A stretch of DNA of 64,000 nucleotides from Apostichopus japonicus (taxonomy: Eukaryota > Echinodermata > Holothuroidea > Aspidochirotida > Stichopodidae). The translations under genes and the position numbers were made by a program. Positions 38,194 to 51,031 of this stretch are shown here, one piece after another. The notes under the pieces were generated by a model. It worked only from the letters and a program-made list of their open reading frames with translations. It ran no database searches and was not told the DNA's origin. How positions within the stretch are numbered: position 1 is the stretch's first letter; each line of letters starts with the position of its first letter. The stretch covers positions 8,960,001-9,024,000 of the forward strand of contig NC_092575.1 in the NCBI RefSeq assembly GCF_037975245.1, written 5' to 3'.

Positions 38194-41100
38194 GTGAGGG
38201 GGTGTCTCCTCTCGCCGGGTGAACATCCTCATCCGTTTTTGACCGAAACCGTTGTTTTCACCACCCCTAATGTGCTCGAAGCTGATCATACGGTTTTGTG
38301 TAATGGGGTGTCCTCTCCCGTCGAGAGTTCTCCTCGTTCGTTTGCGACTCAAACTGGCTGTTTACGCGTAATCAGAAGTCGACCAAAACGGGTGTTAGTC
38401 ACCGTTTTATCCCTTGAGTTTTCGACCCAAAGAACGGCATGATTCCCACAACGAAAGGAGTACTAAGTTGGTCATAAGCACTGTTACGTGAGGGGGTGTC
38501 TTCTCTCGCCGGGTTAACATCCCCATCCGTTTTTGACCGAAACCGTTGTTTTCACCACCTCTGATGTGCTCGAAGCTGATCATACGGTTTTGTTTCATGG
38601 GGTGTCTTCTCCCGTCGAGAGGATTTCCCCGTGCGTTTGCGACTCAAACTGGCTTTTTACGCGTAATCGGAAGTCGACCAAAACGGGTGTTATTCTTCGT
38701 TTTATCCCTTGTGTATTTGACCCAGAGAGCATGTATCCCTACACTGAAAGCGTTCTTTGTTGGTGATAGACACCGTTACGTGAAGGGTGTCTCCTCTCGC
38801 CGGGTGAACATCCCCAATTCTTTTTCACCCGAAACTGATGTTTTTCCAACCCTTTGTGTGCGCGAAACTGGTGATACCGTTTCGAGAAAAGGGGTGTCTT
38901 CTCCCGCCGAGAGGAGTTCTCCCTGTATGTTTTGCGACCCGAACGGCCTTTTTACGCGTAATCAGAAGTCGACCAAAACGGGTGTTAGTCACCGTTCTAT
39001 CCCTTGAGTTTTCGACCCAAAGAACGGCATGATTCCCACAACGAAAGGAGTACTAAGTTGGTCATAAGCACTGTTACGTGAGGGGGTGTCTCCTCTCGCC
39101 GGGTTAACATCCTCATCCGTTTTTGACCGAAACCGTTGTTTTCACCACCGCTGATGTGCTCGAAGCTGATCATACGGTTTTGTTTCATGGGGTGTCTTTT
39201 CCCGTCGAGAATAGCTCCCCGTGCGTTTGTGACCCAAACTGGCTTTTAACGCGTTATCGGAAGTCGACCAAGACGGGTGTTATTCTTCGTTTTATTTCTT
39301 GTGTATTTGACCCAGAGAGCATGTATCCCTACACTGAAAGCGTTCTTTGTTGGTGATAGACACCGTTACGTGAAGGGTGGCTCCTCTCGCCGGGTGAACA
39401 TCCCTAATTCTTTTTCACCCGAAACTGATGTTTTTCCAACCCTTTGTGTGCGCGAAACTGGTGATACCGTTTCGAGAAAAGGGGTGTCTTCCCCCGCCGA
39501 GAGGAGTTCTCCCTGTATGTTTTGCGACCCGAACGGCCTTTTTACGCGTAATCAGAAGTCGACCAAAACGGGTGTTAGTCACCGTTTTATCCCTTGAGTT
39601 TTCGACCCAAAGAACGGCATGATTCACACAACGAAAGGAGTACTAAGTTGGTCATAAGCACTGTTACGTGAGGGGGTGTCTCCTCTCGCCGGGTGAACAT
39701 CCTCATCCGTTTTTAACCGAAACCGTTGTTTTCACCACCCCTAATGTGCTCGAAGCTGATCATACGGTTTTGTGTAATGGGGTGTCCTCTCCCGTCGAGA
39801 GTTCTCCTCGTTCGTTTGCGACTCAAACTGGCTGTTTACGCGTAATCAGAAGTCGACCAAAACGGGTGTTAGTCACCGTTTTATCCCTTGAGTTTTCGAC
39901 CCAAAGAACGGCATGATTCCCACAACGAAAGGAGTACTAAGTTGGTCATAAGCACTGTTACGTGAGGGGGTGTCTCCTCTCGCCGGGTTAACATCCCCAT
40001 CCGTTTTTGACCGAAACCGTTGTTTTCACCACCTCTGATGTGCTCGAAGCTGATCATACGGTTTTGTTTCATGGGGTGTCTTCTCCCGTCGAGAGGATTT
40101 CCCCGTGCGTTTGCGACTCAAACTGGCTTTTTACGCGTAATCGGAAGTCGACCAAAACGGGTGTTATTCTTCGTTTTATCCCTTGTGTATTTGACCCAGA
40201 GAGCATGTATCCCTACACTGAAAGCGTTCTTTGTTGGTGATAGACACCGTTACGTGAAGGGTGTCTCCTCTCGCCGGGTGAACATCCCCAATTCTTTTTC
40301 ACCCGAAACTGATGTTTTTCCAACCCTTTGTGTGCGCGAAACTGGTGATACCGTTTCGAGAAAAGGGGTGTCTTCTCCCGCCGAGAGGAGTTCTCCCTGT
40401 ATGTTTTGCGACCCGAACGGCCTTTTTACGCGTAATCAGAAGTCGACCAAAACGGGTGTTAGTCACCGTTCTATCCCTTGAGTTTTCGACCCAAAGAACG
40501 GCATGATTCCCACAACGAAAGGAGTACTAAGTTGGTCATAAGCACTGTTACGTGAGGGGGTGTCTCCTCTCGCCGGGTGAACATCCTCATCCGTTTTTGA
40601 CCGAAACCGTTGTTTTCACCACCCCTAATGTGCTCGAAGCTGATCATACGGTTTTGTGTAATGGGGTGTCCTCTCCCGTCGAGAGTTCTCCTCGTTCGTT
40701 TGCGACTCAAACTGGCTGTTTACGCGTAATCAGAAGTCGACCAAAACGGGTGTTAGTCACCGTTTTATCCCTTGAGTTTTCGACCCAAAGAACGGCATGA
40801 TTCCCACAACGAAAGGAGTACTAAGTTGGTCATAAGCACTGTTACGTGAGGGGGTGTCTCCTCTCGCCGGGTTAACATCCCCATCCGTTTTTGACCGAAA
40901 CCGTTGTTTTCACCACCTCTGATGTGCTCGAAGCTGATCATACGGTTTTGTTTCATGGGGTGTCTTCTCCCGTCGAGAGGATTTCCCCGTGCGTTTGCGA
41001 CTCAAACTGGCTTTTTACGCGTAATCGGAAGTCGACCAAAACGGGTGTTATTCTTCGTTTTATCCCTTGTGTATTTGACCCAGAGAGCATGTATCCCTAC

Positions 41101-42909
41101 ACTGAAAGCGTACTTTGTTGGTGATAGACACCGTTACGTGAAGGGTGTCTCCTCTCGCCGGGTGAACATCCCCAATTCTTTTTCACCCGAAACTGATGTT
41201 TTTCCAACCCTTTGTGTGCGCGAAACTGGTGATACCGTTTCGAGAAAAGGGGTGTCTTCTCCCGCCGAGAGGAGTTCTCCCTGTATGTTTTGCGACCCGA
41301 ACGGCCTTTTTACGCGTAATCAGAAGTCGACCAAAACGGGTGTTAGTCACCGTTCTATCCCTTGAGTTTTCGACCCAAAGAACGGCATGATTCCCACAAC
41401 GAAAGGAGTACTAAGTTGGTCATAAGCACTGTTACGTGAGGGGGTGTCTCCTCTCGCCGGGTTAACATCCTCATCCGTTTTTGACCGAAACCGTTGTTTT
41501 CACCACCGCTGATGTGCTCGAAGCTGATCATACGGTTTTGTTTCATGGGGTGTCTTTTCCCGTCGAGAATAGCTCCCCGTGCGTTTGTGACCCAAACTGG
41601 CTTTTAACGCGTTATCGGAAGTCGACCAAGACGGGTGTTATTCTTCGTTTTATTTCTTGTGTATTTGACCCAGAGAGCATGTATCCCTACACTGAAAGCG
41701 TTCTTTGTTGGTGATAGACACCGTTACGTGAAGGGTGGCTCCTCTCGCCGGGTGAACATCCCTAATTCTTTTTCACCCGAAACTGATGTTTTTCCAACCC
41801 TTTGTGTGCGCGAAACTGGTGATACCGTTTCGAGAAAAGGGGTGTCTTCCCCCGCCGAGAGGAGTTCTCCCTGTATGTTTTGCGACCCGAACGGCCTTTT
41901 TACGCGTAATCAGAAGTCGACCAAAACGGGTGTTAGTCACCGTTTTATCCCTTGAGTTTTCGACCCAAAGAACGGCATGATTCACACAACGAAAGGAGTA
42001 CTAAGTTGGTCATAAGCACTGTTACGTGAGGGGGTGTCTCCTCTCGCCGGGTGAACATCCTCATCCGTTTTTAACCGAAACCGTTGTTTTCACCACCCCT
42101 AATGTGCTCGAAGCTGATCATACGGTTTTGTGTAATGGGGTGTCCTCTCCCGTCGAGAGTTCTCCTCGTTCGTTTGCGACTCAAACTGGCTGTTTACGCG
42201 TAATCAGAAGTCGACCAAAACGGGTGTTAGTCACCGTTTTATCCCTTGAGTTTTCGACCCAAAGAACGGCATGATTCCCACAACGAAAGGAGTACTAAGT
42301 TGGTCATAAGCACTGTTACGTGAGGGGGTGTCTCCTCTCGCCGGGTTAACATCCCCATCCGTTTTTGACCGAAACCGTTGTTTTCACCACCTCTGATGTG
42401 CTCGAAGCTGATCATACGGTTTTGTGTAATGGGGTGTCTTCTCCCGTCGAGAGGATTTCCCCGTGCGTTTGCGACTCAAACTGGCTTTTTACGCGTAATC
42501 GGAAGTCGACCAAAACGGGTGTTATTCTTCGTTTTATCCCTTGTGTATTTGACCCAGAGAGCATGTATCCCTACACTGAAAGCGTTCTTTGTTGGTGATA
42601 GACACCGTTACGTGAAGGGTGTCTCCTCTCGCCGGGTGAACATCCCCAATTCTTTTTCACCCGAAACTGATGTTTTTCCAACCCTTTGTGTGCGCGAAAC
42701 TGGTGATACCGTTTCGAGAAAAGGGGTGTCTTCTCCCGCCGAGAGGAGTTCTCCCTGTATGTTTTGCGACCCGAACGGCCTTTTTACGCGTAATCAGAAG
42801 TCGACCAAAACGGGTGTTAGTCACCGTTCTATCCCTTGAGTTTTCGACCCAAAGAACGGCATGATTCCCACAACGAAAGGAGTACTAAGTTGGTCATAAG
42901 CACTGTTAC
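38194..42909 (+). repeat. Two consecutive 2,358-bp higher-order copies in array 2
   Basis: Positions 38194, 38546, 39123, 39415 and 40020 match 40552, 40904, 41481, 41773 and 42378, each exactly 2,358 bp (eight monomers) away. The two copies look almost identical across monomers that are otherwise distinguishable. Each copy includes the same TTCTATCCC variant and the same reduced GTCGAGAGTTCTCCTCG variant. This indicates a recent tandem duplication of an eight-monomer block. Confidence 0.85.
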
Positions 42910-44365
42910 GTGAGGGGGTGTCTCCTCTCGCCGGGTTAACATCCCCATCCGTTTTTGACCGAAACCGTTGTTTTCACCACCGCTGATGTGCTCGAAGCTG
43001 ATCATACGGTTTTGTTTCATGGGGTGTCTTTTCCCGTCGAGAATAGCTCCCCGTATGTTTGTGACCCAAACTGGCTTTTAACGCGTTATCGGAAGTCGAC
43101 CAAGACGGGTGTTATTCTTCGTTTTATTTCTTGTGTATTTGACCCAGAGAGCATGTATCCCTACACTGAAGGCGTTCTTTGTTGGTGATAGACACCGTTA
43201 CGTGAAGGGTGGCTCCTCTCGCCGGGTGAACATCCTCATCCGATTTTGACCAAAACCGTTGTTTTCACCACCCCTGATGTGCTCGAAGCTGATCATACGG
43301 TTTTGTGTAATGGGGTGTCCTCTCCCGTCGAGAGTTCTCCTCGTTCGTTTGCGACTCAAACTGGCTGTTTACGCGTAATCAGAAGTCGACCAAAACGGGT
43401 GTTAGTCACCGTTTTATCCCTTGAGTTTTCGACCCAAAGAACGGTATGATTCCCACAACGAAAGGAGTACTTAGTTGGTCATAAGCACTGTTACGTGAGG
43501 GGGTGTCTCCTCTAGCCGGGTTAACATCCCCATCCGTTTTTGACCGAAACCGTTGTTTTCACCACCGCTGATGTGCTCGAAGCTGATCATACGGTTTTGT
43601 GTAATGGGGTGTCTTCTCCCGTCGAGAGGATTTCCCCGTGCGTTTGCGACTCAAACTGGCTTTTTACGCGTAATCGGAAGTCGACCAAAACGGGTGTTAT
43701 TCTTCGTTTTATCCCTTGTGTATTTGACCCAGAGAGCATGTATCCGTACACTGAAGGCGTTCTTTGTTGGTGATAGACACCGTTACGTGAAGGGTTAACT
43801 CCTCTCGCCGGGTGAACATCCTTATCCGTTTTTGACCGAAACCGTTTGTTTTCACCACCTCTGATGTGCTCGAAGCTGATCATACGGTTTTGTGTAATGG
43901 GGTGTCTTCTCCCGTCGCGAGGAGTTCCCCAATTCTTTTTCACTCGAAACTGATACCGTTCGAGTAAAAGGGTGTCTTCTCCCGCCGAGAGAAGCACCCG
44001 TACGTTTTCAACCCGAACGGCCTGTTTAGGTGTAATGACCGAAACAATTGTTTTCACCACCTCTGATGTGCTCGAAGCTGATCATACGGTTTTGTGTAAT
44101 GGGGTGTTTCCTTCCGTCGAGAGGAGTTCCCCGTGCGTTTGCGACCCAAAGTGGCTTTTTACGCGTAATCGGAAGTCGACCAAAACGGGTATTATTCCGT
44201 TACGTAACTTTTTTATCCCTTGAGTTTTCGACCCAAGCAACAGCATGCTTTCCACAACGAAAGGCGCCCTAAGTTGGTTATAAGCACCGTTATGTTCCTC
44301 TCGCCGGGTGAACATCCCCATCCGTTTTTGACCGAAACCGTTGTTTTCACCACCCCTGATGTGGG

Positions 44366-44580
44366 CTTTTATGGTAGTAGTAGTAGTAAGTCGAGTCTCG
44401 TCTATCCGACATGAATCAGTGATTAACCTCCCACCACGTATCACGATCTTGCGCAAGGTTTATTGCTCCCTACTAAGTAGGCTATCATATTCAGCTATTG
44501 AAGTAATTTTGAGGGTGGAATTTTGGAAATGAAAAATTCATCTTATCTTGTGCCATGGTAGGTTTTGAGTTGGGTGTGAT
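44366..44580. other. Junction between arrays 2 and 3
   Basis: Array 2 stops within a monomer after CACCCCTGATGTG. A short unique stretch with a TAG microsatellite (about 44375-44389) follows before the first monomer of array 3. No gene is visible. Confidence 0.5.
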
Positions 44581-47500
44581 ATAAAATTCGCTTAAGCCCC
44601 GCCCCCTAATAAATATGCATTATATCAAATTGAAAATATAGCAACATGTACGATCAACATATCAACCAACATATTATTACCAAGTATAAATAAAACTGAC
44701 ATTTTGTTGCGGAGTTATTAGCATTCGGAGATTCTCACGTTTGACCCCTTGACCTCATAATTATTCATGAAATGAGTAGCAAAATCAATAGGGTTAATTT
44801 ACTCACCATGACGCATCTACGTACCAAGTATGACTTGAATCCAACTTGTCATTGTTCAGTTACAGTGTTGACAATCTATTTGAGTGAAAATTAACTTAAG
44901 CCCCGCCCCTAATAACTATGCATAATATCAAGTTGAAAATAAAGTTATCTGTACCTGCTATCTACCGATATATTAATATCAAGTAATACTTAATCTGACA
45001 TTAGTTTACGGAGTTATAAGCATTGGGAAATTTTCACGTTTGACCCCGTGACCTCATAATTATTCATTAAATGAGTAAGCAAAATCAATAGGGTTAATTA
45101 ACTCACCACGGCGCAATTACGTACCAAGAATGATACGAATCCAACTTGTTGTTCAGTTACCGTTTTGACAAGCTATTTGAGTAAAAATTCACTTAAGCCC
45201 CGCCCCTAATAAATATGCATAATATCACCTTGAAAGTAAAGCAACATGTACCTGCCATCTAGCAACATATTAATATCAAGTATAACTTAATCTGACATTT
45301 GGTTGCGGAGTTATAAGCATATTCACCTACGCCCCGCCGCCCCCTAATAAATATGCATAATATCAACTTGAAAATATAGCAACATGAACCAACTATCTAC
45401 CAACATATTAATACAAAGTATAAATAAATCTGACATTTGGTTGCGGAGTTATAAGCATTCAGAGATTTTCACGTTTGACCCCGTGACCTCATAATTATTG
45501 ATGAAATGAGTAGCAAAATCAATAGGGTTAATTTACTCACCATGACGCATCTACGTACCAAGTATGACTTGAATCCAACTTGTCGTTGTTCAGTTACTGT
45601 GTTTACGAGCTATTTTAGCGAAAATTCACTGAAGCCCCGCCCCCTAATAAATATGCATAACATCAACTTGAAAATATAGCAACATGAACCAACTATCTAC
45701 CAACATATTAAAACAAAGTATAAATAAATCTGACATTTGGTTGCGGAGTTATAAGCATTCAGAGATTTTCACGTTTGACCCCGTGACCTCATAATTATTG
45801 ATGAAATGAGTAGCAAAATCAATAGGGTTAATTTACTCACCATGGCGCATCTACGTACCAAGTATGACTTGAATCCAACTTGTCGTTGTTCAGTCACCGT
45901 GTTTACGAGCTATTTTAGCTAAAATTCACTTAAGCCCCGCCCCTAATAAATATGCATAATATCAGCTTGAAAATAAAGCAACATGAACCAACTATCTACC
46001 GATATATTAATATCAAGTATAACTTAATCTGACATTTGGTTCCGGAGTTATAAGCATTGGGAGATTTTCACGTTTGACCCCGTGACCTCATAATTATTCA
46101 TGAAATGAGTAGCAAATCCAATAGGGTTAATTTACTCACCATGACGCATCTACATACCAAGAAGGACTTCAATCCAATTTGTCATTGTTCAGTTACCGTG
46201 TTAATGAGCTATTTGAGTGAAAATTCAGTTAAGCCCCGCCCCCTAATAAATATGCATATCAACTTGAAAATAAAGTTATCTGTACCTGCTATCTACCGAT
46301 ATAATAATATCAAGTATTACTTAATCTGACATTTGGTTACGGAGTTATAAGCATTGGGAGATTTTCACGTTTGACCCTGTGACCTCATAATTATTCATTA
46401 AATGAGTAGCAAAATCAATAGGGTTAATTTACTCACCATGACGCATCTACGTACCAAGTACGACTTGAATCCAACTTGTCAATGTTCAGTTACCGTGTTT
46501 ACGAGCTATTTGAGCGGAAATTCACTTAAGCCCCGCCCCTCATAAATATACATAATATCAACTTGAAACTATATCACCATGTACCTACTTGCTACCAACA
46601 TATCAAGTATGAATAAATCTGACATTTGGTTGCGGAGTTATAAGCATCGGGAGATTTTCACGTTTGACCCCGTGACCTCACAATTATTCATGAAATGAGC
46701 GGCAAAATGAAAAAGATTCAGCTACTCACTATGGCCCATCTATGTACCAAGTATGACTTGAATCCAACTTGTCGATGTCCAGTTACAGTGTTAACGAGCT
46801 ATTTTAGCGAAAATTCACTTAAGCCCCGCCCCTAATAAATATACATAAGTCAGCTTGAAAATAAAGCAACATGAACCAACTTTCTACCAACATATTAATA
46901 CCAAGTATAAATAAATGTGACATTTGGTTGCGGAGTTATAAGCATTCAGAGATTTTCACGTTTGACCCCGTGACCTCATAATTATTCATGAAATGAGTAA
47001 CAAAATCAATAGGGTTAATTTACTCACCATGACGCATCAACGTACCAAGTATGACTTGAATCCATCTTGTCGTTGTTCAGTCACCGTGTTTACGAGCTAT
47101 TTTAGCGAAAATTCACTGAAGCCCCGCCCCCTAATAAATATGCATAAATATCAACTTGAAAATATAGCAACATGAACCAACTATCTACCAACATATTAAT
47201 ACAAAGTATAAATAAATCTGACATTTGGTGCAGAGTTATAAGCATTCAGAAATTTTCACGTTTGACCCCGTGACCTCATCATTATTCATGAAATGAGTAA
47301 CAAAATCAATAGGGTTAATTAACTCACCACGGCGCAATTACGTACCAAGAATGATATGAATCCAACTTGTCGTTGTTCAGTTACCGTGCTGACAAGCTAT
47401 TTGAGTAAAAAATCACTTAAGCCCCGCCCCCTAATAAATATGCATAATATCAACTTGAAAATAAAGTTATCTGTACCTGCTATCTACCGAAATATTATTA

Positions 47501-48860
47501 TCAAGTATTACTTTATCTGACATTTGGTTATGGAGTTATAAGCATTGGGAGATTTTCACGTTTGACCCTGTGACCTCATAATTATTCATTAAATGAGTAG
47601 CAAAATTAATAGGGTTAATTTACTCACCATGACGCATCTACGTACCAAGTATGACTTGAATCCAACTTGTCAATGTTCAGTTACCGTGTTTACGAGCTAC
47701 TTGAGTGGAAATTCACTTAAGCCCCGCCCCTCATAAATATACATAATATCACCTTGAAACTATATCACCATGTACCTACTTGCTACCAACATATCAAGTA
47801 TGAATAAATCTGACATTTGGTTGTGGAGTTATAAGCATCGGGAGATTTTCACGTTTGACCCCGTGACCTCATAATTATTCATGAAATGAGCGGCAAAATC
47901 AAACGGATTCAGCTACTCACTATGGTCCATCTATGTACCAAGTATGACTTGAATCCAACTTGTCGATGTTCAGTTACCGTGTTAACGAGCTATTTTAGCT
48001 AAAATTCACTTAAGCCCCGCCCCCTAATAATTATGCATAACATCAACTTGAAAATAAAGCAACATGAACCAACTTTCTACCAACATTATTAATACCAAGT
48101 ATAAATAAATCTGACATTTGGTTGCAGAGTTATAAGCATTCAGAGATTTTCACGTTTGACCCCGTGACCTCATAATTATTGATGAAATGAGTAGCAAAAT
48201 CAATAGGGTTAATTTACTCACCATGGCGCATCTACGTACCAAGTATGACTTGAATCCAACTTGTCGTTGTTCAGTTACCGTGTTTACGAGCTATTTTAGC
48301 GAAAATTCACGGAAACCCCGCCCCCTAATAAATATGCATAAATATCAACTTGAAAATATAGCAACATGAACCAACTATCTACCAACATATTAATACCAAG
48401 TATAAATAAATCTGACATTTGGTTGCAGAGTTATAAGCATTCAGAGATTTTCACGTTTGAGCCTGTGACCTCATAATTATTCATGAAATAAGCAGCAAAA
48501 CCAATAGGGTTCAGCTACTCACTATGGCGCATCTATGTACCAAGTATGACTTGAATTCCAACTTGTCGTTGTTCAGTTACAGTGCTTACGAGCTATTTTA
48601 GCGAAAATCAACATAAGCCCGCCCCCTAATAAATATGCATAACATCGACTTCAAAATACAGCAACATGTTCCCACTTTTTACCAACATATTAATATCAAG
48701 TATGAATAAATCTGACATTTGGTTGTGGAGTTATAAGCATTCAGAGATTTTTACGTTTGACCCTGTGACCTCAAAATTATTCATGAAATGAGTAGCAAAT
48801 CCAATAGGGTTAATTTACTCACCATGGCGCATCTATGTACCAAGTATCAACATGTCATTG
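44581..48860 (+). repeat. Satellite array 3: 15 monomers of ~300 bp
   Basis: The landmark GCCCCGCCCC (or a one-base variant) recurs at about 44598, 44900, 45198, 45333, 45635, 45936, 46233, 46532, 46822, 47120, 47424, 47718, 48016, 48315 and 48616, roughly every 300 bp. Each monomer then reads AATAAATATGCATAATATCA, a variable CAACATGAACC segment, TCTGACATTTGGTTGCGGAG, TTTTCACGTTTGACCCCGTG, ACCTCATAATTATTCATGAA and AATAGGGTTAATTTACTCAC. The monomer at about 45198-45333 is shortened to ~135 bp. Divergence among monomers is clearly higher than in arrays 1 and 2, so this array is older or less homogenised. Short open frames beginning at GAGTAGCAAAATC are periodic and not considered genes. Confidence 0.92.
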
Positions 48861-48890
48861 TTTGAGTTCGGGCCTCACATACTCACACAC

Positions 48891-49252
48891 ACAATCACCA
48901 TCGCATAGATTCCTTGAGCCTTTGGGCAAAGAATCAAAAGGTGAAGTGTGAGCTGATGAATGTGATGACAATCTGCAGTTTTTCAATAGACATAAGCTAA
49001 GATTGAACGACACTGTAGTCCAGCTTTGTGGATAAAAACGTTTTAGGGGATGCTATCTAAAGTTAGGGGTAACAATCACCATCGCATAGATTCCTTGAGC
49101 CTTTGGGCAAAGAATCAAAAGGTGAAGTGTGAGCTGATGAATGTGATGACAATCTGCAGTTTTTCAATAGACATAAGCTAAGATTGAACGACACTGTAGT
49201 CCAGCTTGGTGGATAAAACGTTTTAGGGGATGCTATCTAAAGTTAGGGGTAA
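48891..49252 (+). repeat. Tandem duplication of a ~181-bp segment
   Basis: Positions 48891-49071 and 49072-49252 are nearly identical. Differences seen are TTTGTGG against TTGGTGG and one A fewer in the GATAAAAACG run. There are only two copies, immediately right of array 3. No coding content is recognised. Confidence 0.9.
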
Positions 49253-49750
49253 CAATCTGTCCCTTATTATGTCAATGTTATCACCAAAGCCATGAAAATG
49301 AATGCTTCTGGCTATGAATGGATTGATCATTATTTTAGTTCAGTGTGTGAGAATTGCAAACAATCCAATGTAAAATGGAATGTTATGAGCAGGGTAAATA
49401 CTTAAAAACAAACACTCTAAAGAGGGTTGAGAAATGACGTAAGAAGAGAGATCAAATAATCACAAGTTTTTGTTGACAAGATGCTAATTACATAAATATA
49501 ACATAATTAAACACCTTGTTCCTCTTACAGACACGTAAAAATGTTAAACAAGATATGCTAAGATAAATAAATAGACATATATATATATAAATAAATAAAC
49601 ATATATAAATAAAAATAAACATATCTATATACACATATATATATATTTATAAATATATCTGTAAATATATATATATATATGTATATATACATGTATATTT
49701 ATATAAATATACATATATATTTATATAAATATACATATATATTTATATAA

Positions 49751-49793
<43 letters not shown>

Positions 49794-50185
49794 TTTATAT
49801 AAACATAACAATTTCATCATCAGGTGAGCGACCAGTTCATTTGGTGTAACTATTTTAAAGAAAGTTTTACTACTATTGTCCTTTAAACTTACAGAGTAAT
49901 GGTGCATCATACAGAAAACCAAATGCTTTCTGTTAAGTGTAATATAAAAATGTGTAATAATTATTTACTCTTTTCACAAACATTTCAATGTCAACTCTCT
50001 GAGACAATTGAAACAAAACTGAAACAAATATTGCAAGATGCCAACTCAATCCAGTACCTTAAACCAACCAAATTCAGAGAAGTTATCTAAATTACATAAC
50101 AGAAAACATGATAAAATAAACAGAAATACATGTTGAAATTTAAAAGATGAACAAAATAGGCCTTTTCCTTGTAAAGATAACTTAG
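49253..50185. repeat. AT-rich spacer with a long AT microsatellite
   Basis: From about 49577 to 49802 the sequence is almost only A, T and an occasional C: AT runs plus several copies of a TATTTATATAAATATACATA unit. The flanks hold no recognisable coding sequence; a 63-codon plus frame at 49899-50090 shows no known motif. Confidence 0.7.
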
Positions 50186-50660
50186 TATGACATATAGGGT
50201 TGGGCGGTTTTAACCTGGGCAGTTTAAACTGCCCGTTTTAAACCGGGGGGTTTTGATCATCTAAAAGCGGTCAAAACTGGTCAAAACTAATTTTGAGCAT
50301 AAACTGACATGTTTGTCAACCCAATAAGAGATTTTCATCTCCAGCAAGTATCTAAACCAAGTAGGCCCCTATCAGGCAATGTTCAAAGGACACATGTGGA
50401 ATACAGATATACAGTATTATTAAAGAGAAGGCCTACGGACACATGTATAAATTGAAGAACTTGTATTTCCATGAAACTTCCTAACTACAATTTACAGTCT
50501 AAAGTTAAGCTGCAATTGAACTTAAAACAACTGATTTACTACAGCTCAAAAAAGGCATGTCAAGACTTCTGTTGATTTATCAGTACAGGGCATTTCTGTT
50601 AATAGACCTGTACATAAACCCCCTATTAGCAAAAAAATGAAATTTGGTCAAAAAGTACAA

Positions 50661-50907
50661 TTGGTGTCGGACGTACAGTACATCTGCAAAAAATGCCAAC
50701 TTTAAAACATCTGTTTCTCAAAGCTTGTTCCCAATTGAGTTACTTAACTTGCATCATTCAATTAGTGAAAAGATACAACTGATATGTCTGGTACTAATTA
50801 TCAACATGTGAATTACATTTTGCATATTGCCGCTACATTCGTTGGTTGGTGTTCAAATATTTTGCACGGGTACGTCCGAGACTGAAAAAATTTACGTCCG
50901 ACACCAA
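50661..50907. mobile_element. Nested 247-bp inverted-repeat element (MITE-like)
   Basis: A perfect 15-bp sequence, TTGGTGTCGGACGTA, lies at 50661-50675 and inverted at 50893-50907. The right side also has a second, diverged ACGTCCGA copy (about 50872-50879). There is no coding content and no clear flanking duplication, so it could also be an internal part of the surrounding element. Confidence 0.5.
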
Positions 50908-51031
50908 CCCTATAAATAAAGGTGGTTTCTTGCAATTGCAACCATGCTGATAATTGTATGGTGAGGATATTTGATTGCAGTAGTACTGAAGGCCTGGCCT
51001 AGTACGGTGTACCTCATATTCATAAGAACAT

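Larger units (their letters stand above)
29531..44365 (+). repeat. Satellite array 2: about 50 monomers of ~295 bp
   Basis: The unit repeats about every 295 bp. Spacings between matching points are 590, 884, 1,474, 1,771 and 2,358 bp, all multiples of ~295. Every monomer carries GGTGTCTCCTCTCGCCGGGT, a GGTGTCTTCTCCCG(C/T)CGAGAGGA block about 105 bp later, TTTACGCGTAATC and AAGTCGACCAAAACGGGTGTTA. Two main subtypes alternate: one with CACCCGAAACTGATGTTTTTCC and TTTGTGTGCGCGAAACTGG, the other with GACCGAAACCGTTGTTTTCACC and GATGTGCTCGAAGCTGATC. The array is richer in GC and CpG than its surroundings, so it has not suffered strong CpG decay. The left third (29.5-33 kb) is clearly more diverged than the rest. 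Frames up to 172 codons cross monomers, but stops recur at fixed places in each period, so I do not call genes. Confidence 0.93.

Noticed and set aside
44220-44532. Overlapping frames at the junction of arrays 2 and 3
   Set aside because: They combine the end of the satellite with a TAG microsatellite and show no domain.
5612-48860. CRISPR-like array of repeats and spacers
   Set aside because: Units are 295-415 bp, tandem and contiguous, with no 24-48 bp direct repeats separated by unique spacers, in eukaryotic DNA with LINEs and hAT elements.
49577-49802. AT-rich block as a replication origin or matrix attachment region
   Set aside because: A simple AT microsatellite with imperfect TATTTATATAAATATACATA copies explains it; no specific origin motif can be claimed.
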